Origin: an uncultured Clostridia bacterium
GTDB lineage: Bacteria > Bacillota > Clostridia > Oscillospirales > Ruminococcaceae
Reading direction: 5' to 3'
Length of the DNA: 64,000 nucleotides
Assembly (NCBI GenBank): GCA_945923775.1
Contig: CAMELR010000008.1
Span: 23,717 to 87,716, forward strand
The notes below the pieces were generated by a model. It was not told where the DNA came from, did no database searches, and saw only the letters and a list, made by a program, of their open reading frames with translations. A program made the translations under genes and the position numbers. Below, piece by piece: positions 15,839 through 24,493 of this stretch; within the stretch, counting starts at the first letter, position 1, and each line of letters begins with the position of its first letter.

Positions 15839-18574
15839 CTAGAAATTGAACGGCGATTTGCCGGAGCGCTTCGCCATGATGTTGCAGTCCCGGACGCACG
15901 CCTTGCCTATCGTCAGGTCGCCGGCGGTCAGCTCAATGGTCATATCGCCGAAAGCGTTCTCAAACTTCTCGACCTTGCGTTGCAGCTTGGTTATCGCGTT
16001 TATCACGTCGGCGAGGTCGGTCTCCTTCGAAGCGGACGAACTTTCAGCCGCGCCCGATATCGCGCCGGTCAGGGCGTTTATCTGGTGCGCGGAGGCCGTC
16101 TTTCCGAGCACGTCCTTGCCGATAAGGGATTTCAGCGCGGCTGTCTGGTCGTTGTCCCACATGGTCGGGACATACGACGTTATGCTGATGAAATTGCCCC
16201 GGCTGCCTGTGGAACTGCTCGAACCGCCTGAGCCGGTCTTGGTTTTCGATGTGTCGGCGGTTGGGGTGTAGGGCTTGTAGGTGTAGCCGCCTGAGCCTGC
16301 CGCCCCTGATGATTCCTGTGTTACTCCGGAAGCCGCAGAAGCAGCTCTGTTCTGCCCTGCGACCTGATTGTCGGCCGGCAGGTTAGCGCCGTTTCTGTAG
16401 TAGTTCGCGTACCACGCAGAGCCGGTTACCGGATTCTTCGGATCAGGGAGGTCCTTGCCTGCGTAGTACTGCTGTGCGATATCCTCAAGATTCCAGTCGC
16501 CGGATTTCTGCTCATAGAAGTAGACCTTTTCGGCGCTGTCCAGCACCTTTGCCTTCGCGCGCTTGACCGCTTCCTCAACGCCTGCGCCGCCGTATATCGC
16601 CTCCTTGACGGCGGCGTACAGGTCGTTCTGCATACCGCTGTATTTCCGGTCGAGTTCCTGCATTTCTATCTTGTCGCTGTTCCATGTTTCATAGAGCCGC
16701 GAGCCGACCTCCATGAAGAAGTTGTTGAAATTGTCGTACCACTCCGCGAGATGCGTTCCGAAGATATCGTCGATGTGCGAGCAGACATTCCGGACGGTGC
16801 TTTCGAAGCCCTCGCCCCATGTTTCCGCAGCGCCGATGAAGTCTCCGGAAAGGAACTGTGCAACGCCCTCCAGAGCAGGGAGCAGAGTATCTCCGAGCAG
16901 CTCGGAAACGATCTCCAATGCACGCCCGAACACCTCGGTCAGTATCGTGGAACCGTCCTCCAGACTGTCGGATATCCTGCCGAGAGCCTGCCGTATCGGT
17001 TCGAGGATAGTGCGGACAAGGTCGGCAAGGATAGATACTATCGGGGACAGCCCTTCAAGTATCGCCGCAAGCGGGTCTATGAGCGCCATCACGATATCAA
17101 GGACAGGTTCGAGCAGGTCAAGCGCGACCTCAATGAGCGGAAGCAGACTGCTGATGATATCCAGCAGCGGCGGGAGCAGCTTCGCGATGATCTCCTGAAC
17201 GACCGGAAACAACCTTTCCTCCAGCCACTTGAACATATCCATGATGACCGGCAGAAGCTCCCCTTCGAGGAACTCCGTCAGCGGCGGGAGTACCGTCTGT
17301 ACAAGCTCGGAGACCATACTGATGATCGGCGTGACAAGCTCCACAAGCTGCGGAAGCACAGAGGTTATCAGCTCCATCAGCGGTTCTATCAGCGGAACGA
17401 GCTTCTCAATGACCGGCTGTATCGCCGCGACAAGCTCCGGGATCACCTCGTCAGCCATGCCGGAAAGCCTGTCTACGACCTCCTTAACGACCGGGATAAG
17501 CTCATCGCCGAGCGGCTGTATCAGTAGCTCGACCTGCCTTTGCAGACCGCCGAGCGCGTCAGAAAGCGAACTGTAATTTACCTCGACTATCTCGTCCACA
17601 GCTCCCGCGCAGTCGTAGGCGCTGTCGGAGATATCGCCGAGCGCCTTAACCGCGTCAGCGCCGAGATCTTCCCACATGGTCCCGAACAGGTTCACGCCTG
17701 CTTCGTTCTGTGCGATGGGGTCTTCCATATCGCCGAGAGCCTTTATGATTGTCTGGAACGCGTCCCGGGCAGCGTCGCCGCCCTGTGCGAACTTCTTCGC
17801 CATATCCTCTGCGTCGTAGCCGAGGGCTTCAAAGCCTTTTTCAGTCGTGTCCGAGCCGTCGATAGCGCGGATAGAAAACTCCTTGACTGCGTCGCCTATT
17901 TTATCGAGATTCCATGCTCCGTTCTCCGCGCCGTTCGCGAAGATAGTGAACATATCGTCGGCAGAAAGCCCCAGCTTTTTGAACTGCACGGAGTACTCGC
18001 TGATATTGTCCAGCAGCTCTCCGGAGTAGTCGAGGCCGTCCTGCGCGCCTTTGGCGATATAATCGAACGCGTCCTCGGCAGCTATACCGAAGTTCTCTAC
18101 CATAGCTTTAGCGGCGCGGGAGGTCTCGGCGACGTCCATATCGAACGCGTCCTGCAAGGCGTAGGCGCTTTCGGTTACCTTTTCGAGCGGCTCCGCGTCC
18201 ATTTCGCCGAGATTCTGAGTTATCGTGGAAATGCTCGCGGCGATGTCGTCGAAATTCTCGCCGAAGTTGTCGCCGTAAACTCCCTTTATCACCTCGGAGT
18301 ACTTTTCAGCGGCAGCCGCGCCCTCTCCTGTGGCGCTGGTAACACGCTTGACAGCCTTGTCCAGGTCGTCAGCAGATTTTACCGCCGCCGTGCCTATCGC
18401 AGTACCCGCCGCAGCCGCTGCGGAAGCAGCCGCGCCTATTGCCTTGATAGCTCCCAGAGCAGCTTTTTCAACCTTATCCGCGGAATCTCCGATTATCTTC
18501 TCCGCGTTCTTGAGATCGTCGGGGAGCTTGCTGTTGTCGCCCCGGATATGATATACTACTTCTCCTTCGGGCAT
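15839..18574 (-). CDS. tail tape measure protein
   Basis: 911 residues; start at 18574 because AAAGGAGG lies 4-5 nt upstream. It is the longest tail gene, with an Ala-rich N-terminus (AAASAAAAAGTAIGTAA) and a PhageMin_Tail-like segment (about 60-340). A striking stretch of amphipathic repeats rich in Leu/Ile/Pro follows (about 365-550, e.g. LLPPLLDIISSLLPLIE). It sets tail length and helps DNA entry. The internal terminator at 18598-18625 lies directly upstream. Confidence 0.9.
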   Translation of the reverse strand: MPEGEVVYHIRGDNSKLPDDLKNAEKIIGDSADKVEKAALGAIKAIGAAASAAAAAGTAIGTAAVKSADDLDKAVKRVTSATGEGAAAAEKYSEVIKGVYGDNFGENFDDIAASISTITQNLGEMDAEPLEKVTESAYALQDAFDMDVAETSRAAKAMVENFGIAAEDAFDYIAKGAQDGLDYSGELLDNISEYSVQFKKLGLSADDMFTIFANGAENGAWNLDKIGDAVKEFSIRAIDGSDTTEKGFEALGYDAEDMAKKFAQGGDAARDAFQTIIKALGDMEDPIAQNEAGVNLFGTMWEDLGADAVKALGDISDSAYDCAGAVDEIVEVNYSSLSDALGGLQRQVELLIQPLGDELIPVVKEVVDRLSGMADEVIPELVAAIQPVIEKLVPLIEPLMELITSVLPQLVELVTPIISMVSELVQTVLPPLTEFLEGELLPVIMDMFKWLEERLFPVVQEIIAKLLPPLLDIISSLLPLIEVALDLLEPVLDIVMALIDPLAAILEGLSPIVSILADLVRTILEPIRQALGRISDSLEDGSTILTEVFGRALEIVSELLGDTLLPALEGVAQFLSGDFIGAAETWGEGFESTVRNVCSHIDDIFGTHLAEWYDNFNNFFMEVGSRLYETWNSDKIEMQELDRKYSGMQNDLYAAVKEAIYGGAGVEEAVKRAKAKVLDSAEKVYFYEQKSGDWNLEDIAQQYYAGKDLPDPKNPVTGSAWYANYYRNGANLPADNQVAGQNRAASAASGVTQESSGAAGSGGYTYKPYTPTADTSKTKTGSGGSSSSTGSRGNFISITSYVPTMWDNDQTAALKSLIGKDVLGKTASAHQINALTGAISGAAESSSASKETDLADVINAITKLQRKVEKFENAFGDMTIELTAGDLTIGKACVRDCNIMAKRSGKSPFNF

Positions 18575-18597
18575 TTTTCCTCCTTTCGGGCATGAAA

Positions 18598-18625
18598 AAA
18601 GCACGCCGATTTTTCAACGTGCTTT
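18598..18625 (-). terminator. internal terminator ending the lipoprotein gene
   Basis: On the - strand an 8-bp stem AAAGCACG/CGTGCTTT (plus 18618-18625 with 18598-18605) followed by a T run. It lies only 23 bp upstream of the tape measure start, so late transcripts must read through it. Its tail, TTTTTTCATGCCCGAAA, is nearly the same as at the 24236-24271 terminator. Confidence 0.8.
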
Positions 18626-18648
18626 GTGTATTTGATTGTGTTCAGATT

Positions 18649-19290
18649 TTAATACCCCACAGCCTCAACGCCGTAAACAGCCTGCGAATGAGTGAACCCC
18701 TCATACTCGAGCTGGTCGATAAGCCCGCTCTTTGAAAAGCTCATGATATCCAGGTAGTCAGCAGCTTTTTTCGCCGCCTGTTCATTCCAGTCAGCGCCGC
18801 AGTGGTCTGCTCCGTATGTAGCTTCGGAAGCCGAGTAGCCCTCGTATTCAAGCTGATTGATAAGTCCGGAATACGAAAACGCCATTATGCTAAGGTAGTC
18901 CTTGGCTTTGTTCAGCGCGTTGGTTTCGCCCATCGTTGCCTTGACTTCGACGGGTTTCGCGGTCTGCGGCTTTGCTGTAGTTGTCTGGACTGTAGTCACA
19001 GTCGCGGCGGTCGTTGCGGGCGTCGCCGTAGTAGTCGCGGCTGTCGTCTGGGCAGCGGATTCAGCGGCGCTCTGCAAGGAATTGTACTCGCTTTTCAGTT
19101 CCTCGTAGTCGGAATTCAGTGAATCATACTGTTTCTGCAAATCGTTGTGCTCAACTCTCAACTGGCGATACTGCTCGCGCAGGTTACTTTCCTCCGATTC
19201 AAGCGAATTATATTTCTCCTGCGATACGGAAGAACAACCGGCAAGCAGAGCAATTGCGCCGGCTGCGCAAAATGCTATTATCTTCTTCAT
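18649..19290 (-). CDS. Ltp-type surface lipoprotein (superinfection exclusion moron)
   Basis: 213 residues. The signal peptide ends in the lipobox LLAGC (Cys19). A coiled coil (about 25-75), a Thr/Ala-rich linker (about 78-115) and two repeats of about 45 residues follow, each with the core YSGLINQLEYEGYS or KSGLIDQLEYEGFT; this is the Ltp/host-cell-surface-exposed lipoprotein domain (PF07553). Ltp of Streptococcus phage TP-J34 blocks DNA injection of related phages. Here the gene has its own consensus promoter and terminator inside the tail operon, so it should be expressed in the lysogen. Confidence 0.85.
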   Translation of the reverse strand: MKKIIAFCAAGAIALLAGCSSVSQEKYNSLESEESNLREQYRQLRVEHNDLQKQYDSLNSDYEELKSEYNSLQSAAESAAQTTAATTTATPATTAATVTTVQTTTAKPQTAKPVEVKATMGETNALNKAKDYLSIMAFSYSGLINQLEYEGYSASEATYGADHCGADWNEQAAKKAADYLDIMSFSKSGLIDQLEYEGFTHSQAVYGVEAVGY

Positions 19291-19322
19291 AGGAAATTAC
19301 CTCCAAAAAGTTTATTTCCTAC

Positions 19323-19351
19323 ATTATAGCACGTCCCTCCGGAAATGTCAA
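19323..19351 (-). promoter_or_regulatory. consensus sigma-A promoter of the Ltp-like gene
   Basis: On the - strand TTGACA (19351-19346), exactly 17 bp, TATAAT (19328-19323), then GGAGG ahead of the start at 19290. Both hexamers are perfect. It lies in the gap between the Gp15-like and lipoprotein genes. Confidence 0.9.
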
Positions 19352-19359
19352 TACAGAAA

Positions 19360-19959
19360 TCATTCAGCCTGCGCCCGCAGCATATTGAACAGCCCGTCCC
19401 AGCCCCCTCCGTCCTGCGCCTGCGAAGCGCCCTTATTCGGCAGCGCATACAGCGTTTTCAGCTCCGTGAGCCGCCGGATATACTCCGCGTTGTGCTTGTT
19501 CGGAGCCGGGATATCCTCCGAGCGTATCCGCATTATCTGCTTCACCGGCGCGTCCTCCGGAAGCCCGTGGAACATCGCGAGGAACGCGCACCAGTGCAGC
19601 CGCCCGCACTCCTGTATCAGGTCGATACCGTAAGCCTGCCTGAACGACGAGTATATCTCCTCCGCGTCGAAGCTGAAATCCACGCACTTCTGCGGCTGCT
19701 TCTGCGTTGACAGCCTCCGCTGCGGTGGAGCTATCACCTCGTCCATAAGCTGTTGGAGTACCCGGCTCTGTACCTCCGGCGGCGGGGTTTTCCGGCAGTC
19801 CACGAGCCATGAGAAGCCCGCCTCCGTCTTTTCCTCCGGCGTGAGGTCGGGGTCGTCGAGAACGTCGTAGAACCTCAGCACCCGGTCGAACCACAGGGTC
19901 AGTCGGAACTCCTGACCGTCAACGGTAATGCGGTCGGGAAACGGCTCGTACAGCTTCAT
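19360..19959 (-). CDS. Gp15-family tail protein
   Basis: 199 residues with start at 19959 (MKLYEPFPDRITVDG), overlapping the previous gene as ATGA. The pattern LTLWFDRVLRFYDVL and the position after the tail chaperone gene fit bacteriophage Gp15 (PF06854), thought to act in tail assembly before the tape measure. The C-terminus is rich in Gly/Gln. Confidence 0.8.
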   Translation of the reverse strand: MKLYEPFPDRITVDGQEFRLTLWFDRVLRFYDVLDDPDLTPEEKTEAGFSWLVDCRKTPPPEVQSRVLQQLMDEVIAPPQRRLSTQKQPQKCVDFSFDAEEIYSSFRQAYGIDLIQECGRLHWCAFLAMFHGLPEDAPVKQIMRIRSEDIPAPNKHNAEYIRRLTELKTLYALPNKGASQAQDGGGWDGLFNMLRAQAE

Positions 19960-20375
19960 CTGAGCTTCTTCCCCCTGCGGTAGATTCCCTTGAGCTGCTC
20001 GCGGCGGCGGGCTATGCACTCGTTCACGCGGGGGAGGATCACGTCGTAGATATACGGCACTATCGCGACGGACATCTCAACGTAGTTCCCATCGAAGAAC
20101 TCGCAGATGGTTTCCGCGTTCTCCCTGCCGAAACACACCGCGAATACCCCGCGCACCGCCCTGCCGTACTGCTCGTAAGCCTCGGCGTAGTCCTTATCGG
20201 AAGCCGCCTTTTTCAGCGCCTGCTCGGCGGTCGTGATGCCGGTGAGGTTCCTGCGGAGTTCCCCCGCGATGGCGTCGATGTCAACGACGAACTCCAGCTT
20301 TGCGGCGGGCTTTCCGTCCTCTCCGCAAAGCTCCAGCGCGTCGCGTATCTTCTCCGATCTCTTTATCTGGTACAT
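19956..20375 (-). CDS. tail assembly chaperone-like protein
   Basis: 139 residues, mostly helical, between the tail tube and Gp15 genes, the usual place of the gpG-like chaperone. A basic C-terminus (RRREQLKGIYRRGKK) is seen. Fusion with the next gene by frameshift is not obvious; the two overlap by 4 bp instead. Confidence 0.65.
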   Translation of the reverse strand: MYQIKRSEKIRDALELCGEDGKPAAKLEFVVDIDAIAGELRRNLTGITTAEQALKKAASDKDYAEAYEQYGRAVRGVFAVCFGRENAETICEFFDGNYVEMSVAIVPYIYDVILPRVNECIARRREQLKGIYRRGKKLR

Positions 20376-20393
20376 TTTCTGCTCCTTTCAGCA

Positions 20394-20882
20394 TTAAAGC
20401 CCTGTCTTCTTCTCGCCGGTGTCGTCCAGATTTCCGTCCTCGACGGTGGGCTTGCCATTCATCGCCATGACTACAGTCACGGCGTTCGGCGCGGTAGATT
20501 CGCCGCCCGCAATAGCTATCTGGGTCAGCGTTACCGGACAGGTGACTATCTGCCCGTTGCGGTTCATCTTGATATCGGTAACACGCGCCGCGCCGGGGCT
20601 CCACTGAATCTTGTCGAGATAAGCGCACACCGGGTCGCTTGCCATGAAGTCGCCCTGAAGCGTTATAGTAGGCTGGAATCCGGTAACTGTGCTGGAGCTG
20701 TAGCCGCCGTCGCTGAGGTATGACGCGGAATACACGTTCTCGTTCAGCGCGTTCGCGCAATTCTTGAACGCATTGCACATGGACTTATAGGTCGCGCTGT
20801 CACCTGTGGGCGTGGTGTTGATGAACACTTTGACCTCGTGGTTAAGCTCAACGCCCGCGACCTTGGGTAATGTCTGGGACAT
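20394..20882 (-). CDS. major tail tube protein
   Basis: 162 residues, beta-rich, with Thr/Ser-rich central strands and a C-terminus ending GEKKTGL. By size, composition and position (after head-tail joining genes, before the tail chaperone) it is the tail tube subunit. AAAGGAG precedes the ATG. Confidence 0.75.
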   Translation of the reverse strand: MSQTLPKVAGVELNHEVKVFINTTPTGDSATYKSMCNAFKNCANALNENVYSASYLSDGGYSSSTVTGFQPTITLQGDFMASDPVCAYLDKIQWSPGAARVTDIKMNRNGQIVTCPVTLTQIAIAGGESTAPNAVTVVMAMNGKPTVEDGNLDDTGEKKTGL

Positions 20883-20905
20883 AGTAATTCTCCTTTCAGT
20901 CGAAA

Positions 20906-21015
20906 AATTCGGAATTATGAATGCGGAATTCGGAATTTCGGTGCCGCCTGCGGCGGTTATTTAAATACGTCCCACGAAGTGGGACACCTTAATTCCGAAT
21001 TAAGAGTTCCGAATT
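20906..21015. repeat. AATTCGGAATT-type interspersed palindromic repeat, copy A
   Basis: The left arm (GGAATTCGGAATT type, 20906-20938) and inverted right arm (AATTCCGAATT, 20990-21015) flank two hairpins: GCCGC/GCGGC at 20943-20954 and a perfect GTCCCAC-GAA-GTGGGAC at 20969-20985. It supplies the stop codon of the neighbouring tail gene. Related copies lie in host DNA at 59492 and 62022. Confidence 0.75.
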
Positions 21016-21382
21016 AAATAATGATCCGCAGGCTGACGGACAGCGAATATATCCAGTAATCGCCGTCCGTGCCTACGAATAACGGCTCGCTGCGTGCCTC
21101 CGCGTTAACGACAGGCGCACCGAGCCGGGCTGTATCGCAGGCGTTAGCTATCCCGCAGAGGAAGCCGTAAGCCTGCTCCTGTTTCTTGAATTTCGACAGC
21201 ACGTCGAGGGAAAGCACCGCCCGGCGGTTCGCGAGGTCCAGCGAGGTGAACTCCCGGGAACCTGTCACGACCTGCACTGCGATACTCTCCCCGGCCGAAA
21301 GAAGCCCGACGGACGCCGGCTGCCCTGTTGTTTTCTCCGCAAAAGCCCGGAAAGCTTCGACTGCCTGTAACTGCGCCGTCAT
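21014..21382 (-). CDS. tail terminator / minor capsid-type protein
   Basis: 122 residues, start 21382 behind AAAGGAGC. It belongs to the run of small head-tail joining genes. It resembles the third minor capsid protein of A118-type phages (PF12691-like), probably the tail terminator. The stop codon lies within the edge of the repeat at 20906-21015. Confidence 0.65.
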   Translation of the reverse strand: MTAQLQAVEAFRAFAEKTTGQPASVGLLSAGESIAVQVVTGSREFTSLDLANRRAVLSLDVLSKFKKQEQAYGFLCGIANACDTARLGAPVVNAEARSEPLFVGTDGDYWIYSLSVSLRIII

Positions 21383-21807
21383 TTGTTCAGCTCCTTTCGC
21401 AATGCTGTTTCGTAGATTTGCCGCCATTCCTCGCCGTGGTCTGCCTGGGCGCGCTCGCACCAGTGGGAGCCGGCTTTCGGGTTCTTGCGCTTATCGAATT
21501 TAAGCCGCACCTCCGGCGAGACCTTGACCTTCGTCTGACCCTCCCGCGCCCATGCTGAACCGGTTTTCGGGTCCACCATCAGCACGCCGTGATACAGATA
21601 TCTAGCGTAGGGAGTAGACCAGACGAGCTTTCCGTGCAGTATATCGCTGTGGATATTCGAGCTGTTGACGAGCGCGTCCTGGTCGTCCGGAACGTACTCG
21701 TTGCAGTCCGCGAGCGCCTGCTGAGAGGTTATCCCGCGCGCCTTTTCGGAAGCCGCGCGGATATCGACTGCTATCTGTGCGGAGTTGATGTTGATGCTTA
21801 CAGGCAC
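21379..21807 (-). CDS. minor capsid protein 2-like (head-tail joining)
   Basis: 142 residues. The middle TPYARYLYHGVLMVDP and the KVKVSPEVRLKF region are typical of the Minor_capsid_2 family (PF11114) in Listeria A118-like phages. It overlaps its neighbours by 4 and 10 bp, as expected in a tightly packed head-tail module. Confidence 0.8.
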   Translation of the reverse strand: MPVSININSAQIAVDIRAASEKARGITSQQALADCNEYVPDDQDALVNSSNIHSDILHGKLVWSTPYARYLYHGVLMVDPKTGSAWAREGQTKVKVSPEVRLKFDKRKNPKAGSHWCERAQADHGEEWRQIYETALRKELNK

Positions 21808-22130
21808 ATTCCCACCTCCAGATGATGTGGCTTGTCAGAAGCCGCACAGAAAGTTTCAACGACCTCCACACTATAATCCTGACCGCCGAACCGAACGCGC
21901 TGGCCGACCTTGAAATCAACTTTCGGGGAACTGTTCCGGCAGTCGTAGAACATCTCTGCCGCGAGAGAAATAGACCTGTTGTCAGATGTTGTAACCAGCT
22001 TTGTGCAAGGCTCGACCCGCACATGAGTAAGCTTCGCCAGCTCGACAAGATCCCGTTCCTGCCACGAGTTTTCTTTCTTTTCGTACAGCACCGCCGAATG
22101 TATCAGCAGGCGCTTCGGAATAGGCTTCAT
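21798..22130 (-). CDS. minor capsid protein 1-like (head-tail stopper)
   Basis: 110 residues; start at 22130 forms ATGA with the upstream stop. The order and the motif RVRFGGQDYSVEVVE match Minor_capsid_1 (PF10665), a small beta-rich head completion protein. Confidence 0.75.
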   Translation of the reverse strand: MKPIPKRLLIHSAVLYEKKENSWQERDLVELAKLTHVRVEPCTKLVTTSDNRSISLAAEMFYDCRNSSPKVDFKVGQRVRFGGQDYSVEVVETFCAASDKPHHLEVGMCL

Positions 22131-22513
22131 AACACGCTCACTCCCTTGTAAAGCAGCCCGGTGCATTCAAGCAGAGAAACCGCCTGCGGACACAGAGAGA
22201 GCAGCGAACCGCCGCCCTCCGAACCGCCGCCTCCCGCAGAATAGCTGAACTTACCGAGCGATACCGAGCCGCCGGAATTACTCTCGGACAGCGCCGAAAT
22301 ACCGCCGTTCTCGCCGATGTAGTCCGCCTGCGCGCATACCGCCGAATACAGCGGCTTTTGTAGCGTTTCCGGTGCTGTTTCAACGGTAACGCCGGACATC
22401 ATCACCGCGTTGTTTACGATAATTTCCCCCCGGGAAAGCAGGGCGGCAAGCTCCTCGTCGGAGCCGCCGAAATCCCCGCCCCAGACGTTTTTGTAATACT
22501 CCGTCAGCGTCAT
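22127..22513 (-). CDS. head-tail connector protein
   Basis: 128 residues, helical N-terminus (MTLTEYYKNVWGG), Gly/Ser-rich middle. It lies directly after the major capsid gene with a 4-bp overlap, where gp6-like adaptor proteins are found. It is assigned mainly by synteny. Confidence 0.65.
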   Translation of the reverse strand: MTLTEYYKNVWGGDFGGSDEELAALLSRGEIIVNNAVMMSGVTVETAPETLQKPLYSAVCAQADYIGENGGISALSESNSGGSVSLGKFSYSAGGGGSEGGGSLLSLCPQAVSLLECTGLLYKGVSVL

Positions 22514-23586
22514 GCTACTGTAACATAGCCGACCTTAACGCACTGCTTGCTGCTGTCGAGGTCGATTATCTCGATAACGTCGCCCTTCTTGCAGGGTATC
22601 TGGGTGCTGTTCGAGGTGAACGCCGCAGAGGCTGCGATCGCGGTGAAATCCTCGCCGAGCTTTGCGCGTTCTGCCGGATTTACGCGGTAAACGAAAGAAC
22701 CGGTCGCACTCTCGGTGACTGTTACCTTGCACTTATCCGCAGCCCACGCGCCCTGCGCAAGAGTAAGCGAACCTGCGGAGAATACCGCATAGATCGCGCT
22801 CTTGCGAAGCACCTCATGTCCGTACACAGAACGCCCCTGCACCGCAGAAGCGCCGATGTGCTTTGCGTCCTTGAGGTCGTTTACTGCGACAGGAACCTTC
22901 CACGCGTTCACGCGGGTAGCATATCTCGGGTGACCTGCGATCATGGCGAGGTTTGCGGTGCTGTCGTTCCACTCGTAGATGTTAAAGCCTGCCATTCTGC
23001 CGAGCGCGCCGGTCTGGATCATCTCCGCGCCGAGGTCGGAAGCCTTGACGAACTGCTCGCTCTTGAGCATTTCTGCGTAAACGTCCGGGGTAACAAGCAG
23101 ATAGCGCCTGCCGTCGTTCGGGACGTTCGCCTTGCTCATTCTGCTGCGGATACCAACTACCTCGCTGTAAATGGTGCTTGCGGACAACGAGGACAGATTA
23201 ACGCGCGTGCCCTGGGAGATGAGCGCAGAAGCGCCGTCGCTGTCCATGACCCTCGCCATGGAGTAACCTGCGCTGTCCAGTCTGTCCGCAACGAGATTGT
23301 CGGGAACAGAAGCCGCGTCGTAGCCGTCAATAAGCTCGTTTACGTACTTTTCACGGTTGATGAGAATGGTGCGGTAGATAGTAGAGCCTTCGGAAAGCTC
23401 GCCGCCGGCGGTTCTGTCATAGTCGCCGACCTTAACCTCATCGTCACGCACCGGAACCTTGACCGCGCCCGCGACCGGGTCGCCCTCGTAGTCGTTGTTG
23501 AATATGATACCGTCCTTTAAGATGTTCTCTGCGCGCATTTTCGCAAGGACCAGCGAAGAATAGCGCTCCTGATGTTCATGAGCCAT
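22510..23586 (-). CDS. major capsid protein
   Basis: 358 residues. The N-terminal part (YSSLVLAKMRAENILKDG) and TILINREKYVNELIDGYDA fit HK97-fold capsids of gut Firmicute siphophages. The C-terminal 80 residues after LTLAQGAWAADKC look like an added beta-domain, perhaps surface-exposed. It follows the scaffold gene, the usual order. Confidence 0.85.
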   Translation of the reverse strand: MAHEHQERYSSLVLAKMRAENILKDGIIFNNDYEGDPVAGAVKVPVRDDEVKVGDYDRTAGGELSEGSTIYRTILINREKYVNELIDGYDAASVPDNLVADRLDSAGYSMARVMDSDGASALISQGTRVNLSSLSASTIYSEVVGIRSRMSKANVPNDGRRYLLVTPDVYAEMLKSEQFVKASDLGAEMIQTGALGRMAGFNIYEWNDSTANLAMIAGHPRYATRVNAWKVPVAVNDLKDAKHIGASAVQGRSVYGHEVLRKSAIYAVFSAGSLTLAQGAWAADKCKVTVTESATGSFVYRVNPAERAKLGEDFTAIAASAAFTSNSTQIPCKKGDVIEIIDLDSSKQCVKVGYVTVA

Positions 23587-23597
23587 AAATTATCCTC

Positions 23598-24164
23598 CTA
23601 AATTTTAATGCCGGGGTTCTTTTCGAGAAACCTCTTCTCAACCCCGGAAACTGTTGTGCTGCCGCCGTTGTTGATTTTCGCGCCTGTGGTAGTTACGGGA
23701 GCGGGTGCATTCCCACAGAACTGCGGATACTTTTTCAGGACTTCCGCGATAGCAGCAGTAAGCGGCATATCCTCGGAAACCTTGAGCTTCGCCAGAGCGA
23801 CAACGTCCTCGGCGGCTTCGGGTGAAACCCCGGCTTTCATTGCGGCGAACATAGCTTCAAGGTCTGCGGCTTTCTGTTCCGCAGCGGACTGCGCGTCCTG
23901 CGCGGCTTTGAGGTCGTCGGCGGCTTTCTGTTCGGCGGTCTTCTGGGAGTTCTGCCAGTTGCGGAACGCCGTCAGTTCGTCCTTTGTGGGCTGACCCTTG
24001 CGTTCCCGTTCAAGGCGCACCCTGATAAGCTCGTTGACCTCTGCCTGCGTGAATGTTTTTTCCGCCCCAGCAGGCTCGGGCGTAGATGTGTTAGGATCAC
24101 CTCCACCGCTTAAAGCTGCGGTCTGCTCCGTTGTGGTCAGGTTGGTCTGTGTTTCGTCTGCCAT
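23598..24164 (-). CDS. capsid scaffolding protein
   Basis: 188 residues, rich in Ala/Glu/Gln/Lys, with a long predicted coiled coil (about 50-105) and a helical C-terminus, between the minor capsid and major capsid genes. It resembles DUF4355-type scaffolds. Confidence 0.8.
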   Translation of the reverse strand: MADETQTNLTTTEQTAALSGGGDPNTSTPEPAGAEKTFTQAEVNELIRVRLERERKGQPTKDELTAFRNWQNSQKTAEQKAADDLKAAQDAQSAAEQKAADLEAMFAAMKAGVSPEAAEDVVALAKLKVSEDMPLTAAIAEVLKKYPQFCGNAPAPVTTTGAKINNGGSTTVSGVEKRFLEKNPGIKI

Positions 24165-24235
24165 AATGTACCTCCGTTTAATGTCCGTGTGACTTGTTCC
24201 GCGCGCAGTTTAACGCCGTGAGCGTGTTTCGGGCA

Positions 24236-24271
24236 TGAAAAAAGCGCCGTGCAATAGCTTGCATAGCGCTT
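24236..24271 (-). terminator. internal terminator downstream of the 56-aa gene
   Basis: On the - strand AAGCGC ... TGCAA-GCTA-TTGCA ... GCGCTT (24266-24271 with 24242-24247) followed by six T. It separates the zincin capsid protein and 56-aa gene from the scaffold gene. Confidence 0.75.
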
Positions 24272-24315
24272 GATTATTCAATTGTGGTAGTTTTTATACA
24301 AGGTGCTTAATCGCT

Positions 24316-24486
24316 TTAGTTTTCCTTGCCCTCAAAATGGAAAAAGGGCTTTACATCATATTCGGCAAGGCGTTCGTTGATAATCTTAGCTTTATCAATT
24401 ATTTCTTTTGGAGTGTCAGAACGGAATGTTCGTATTTTTCCACGTAACATATAGTTTCTCCATTCATAAGGATAATCAACCAGCAT
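24316..24486 (-). CDS. 56-residue protein behind the zincin capsid gene, possible immunity protein
   Basis: Starts at 24486 behind AAGGAG, 7 bp after the stop of the large minor capsid gene, and ends just before a terminator. The sequence (MLVDYPYEWRNYMLRGKIRT ... VKPFFHFEGKEN) is helical and charged with no known family. Small genes directly behind effector-bearing capsid genes are often immunity genes; that role is inferred from position only. Confidence 0.55.
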   Translation of the reverse strand: MLVDYPYEWRNYMLRGKIRTFRSDTPKEIIDKAKIINERLAEYDVKPFFHFEGKEN

Positions 24487-24493
24487 GAAACCA

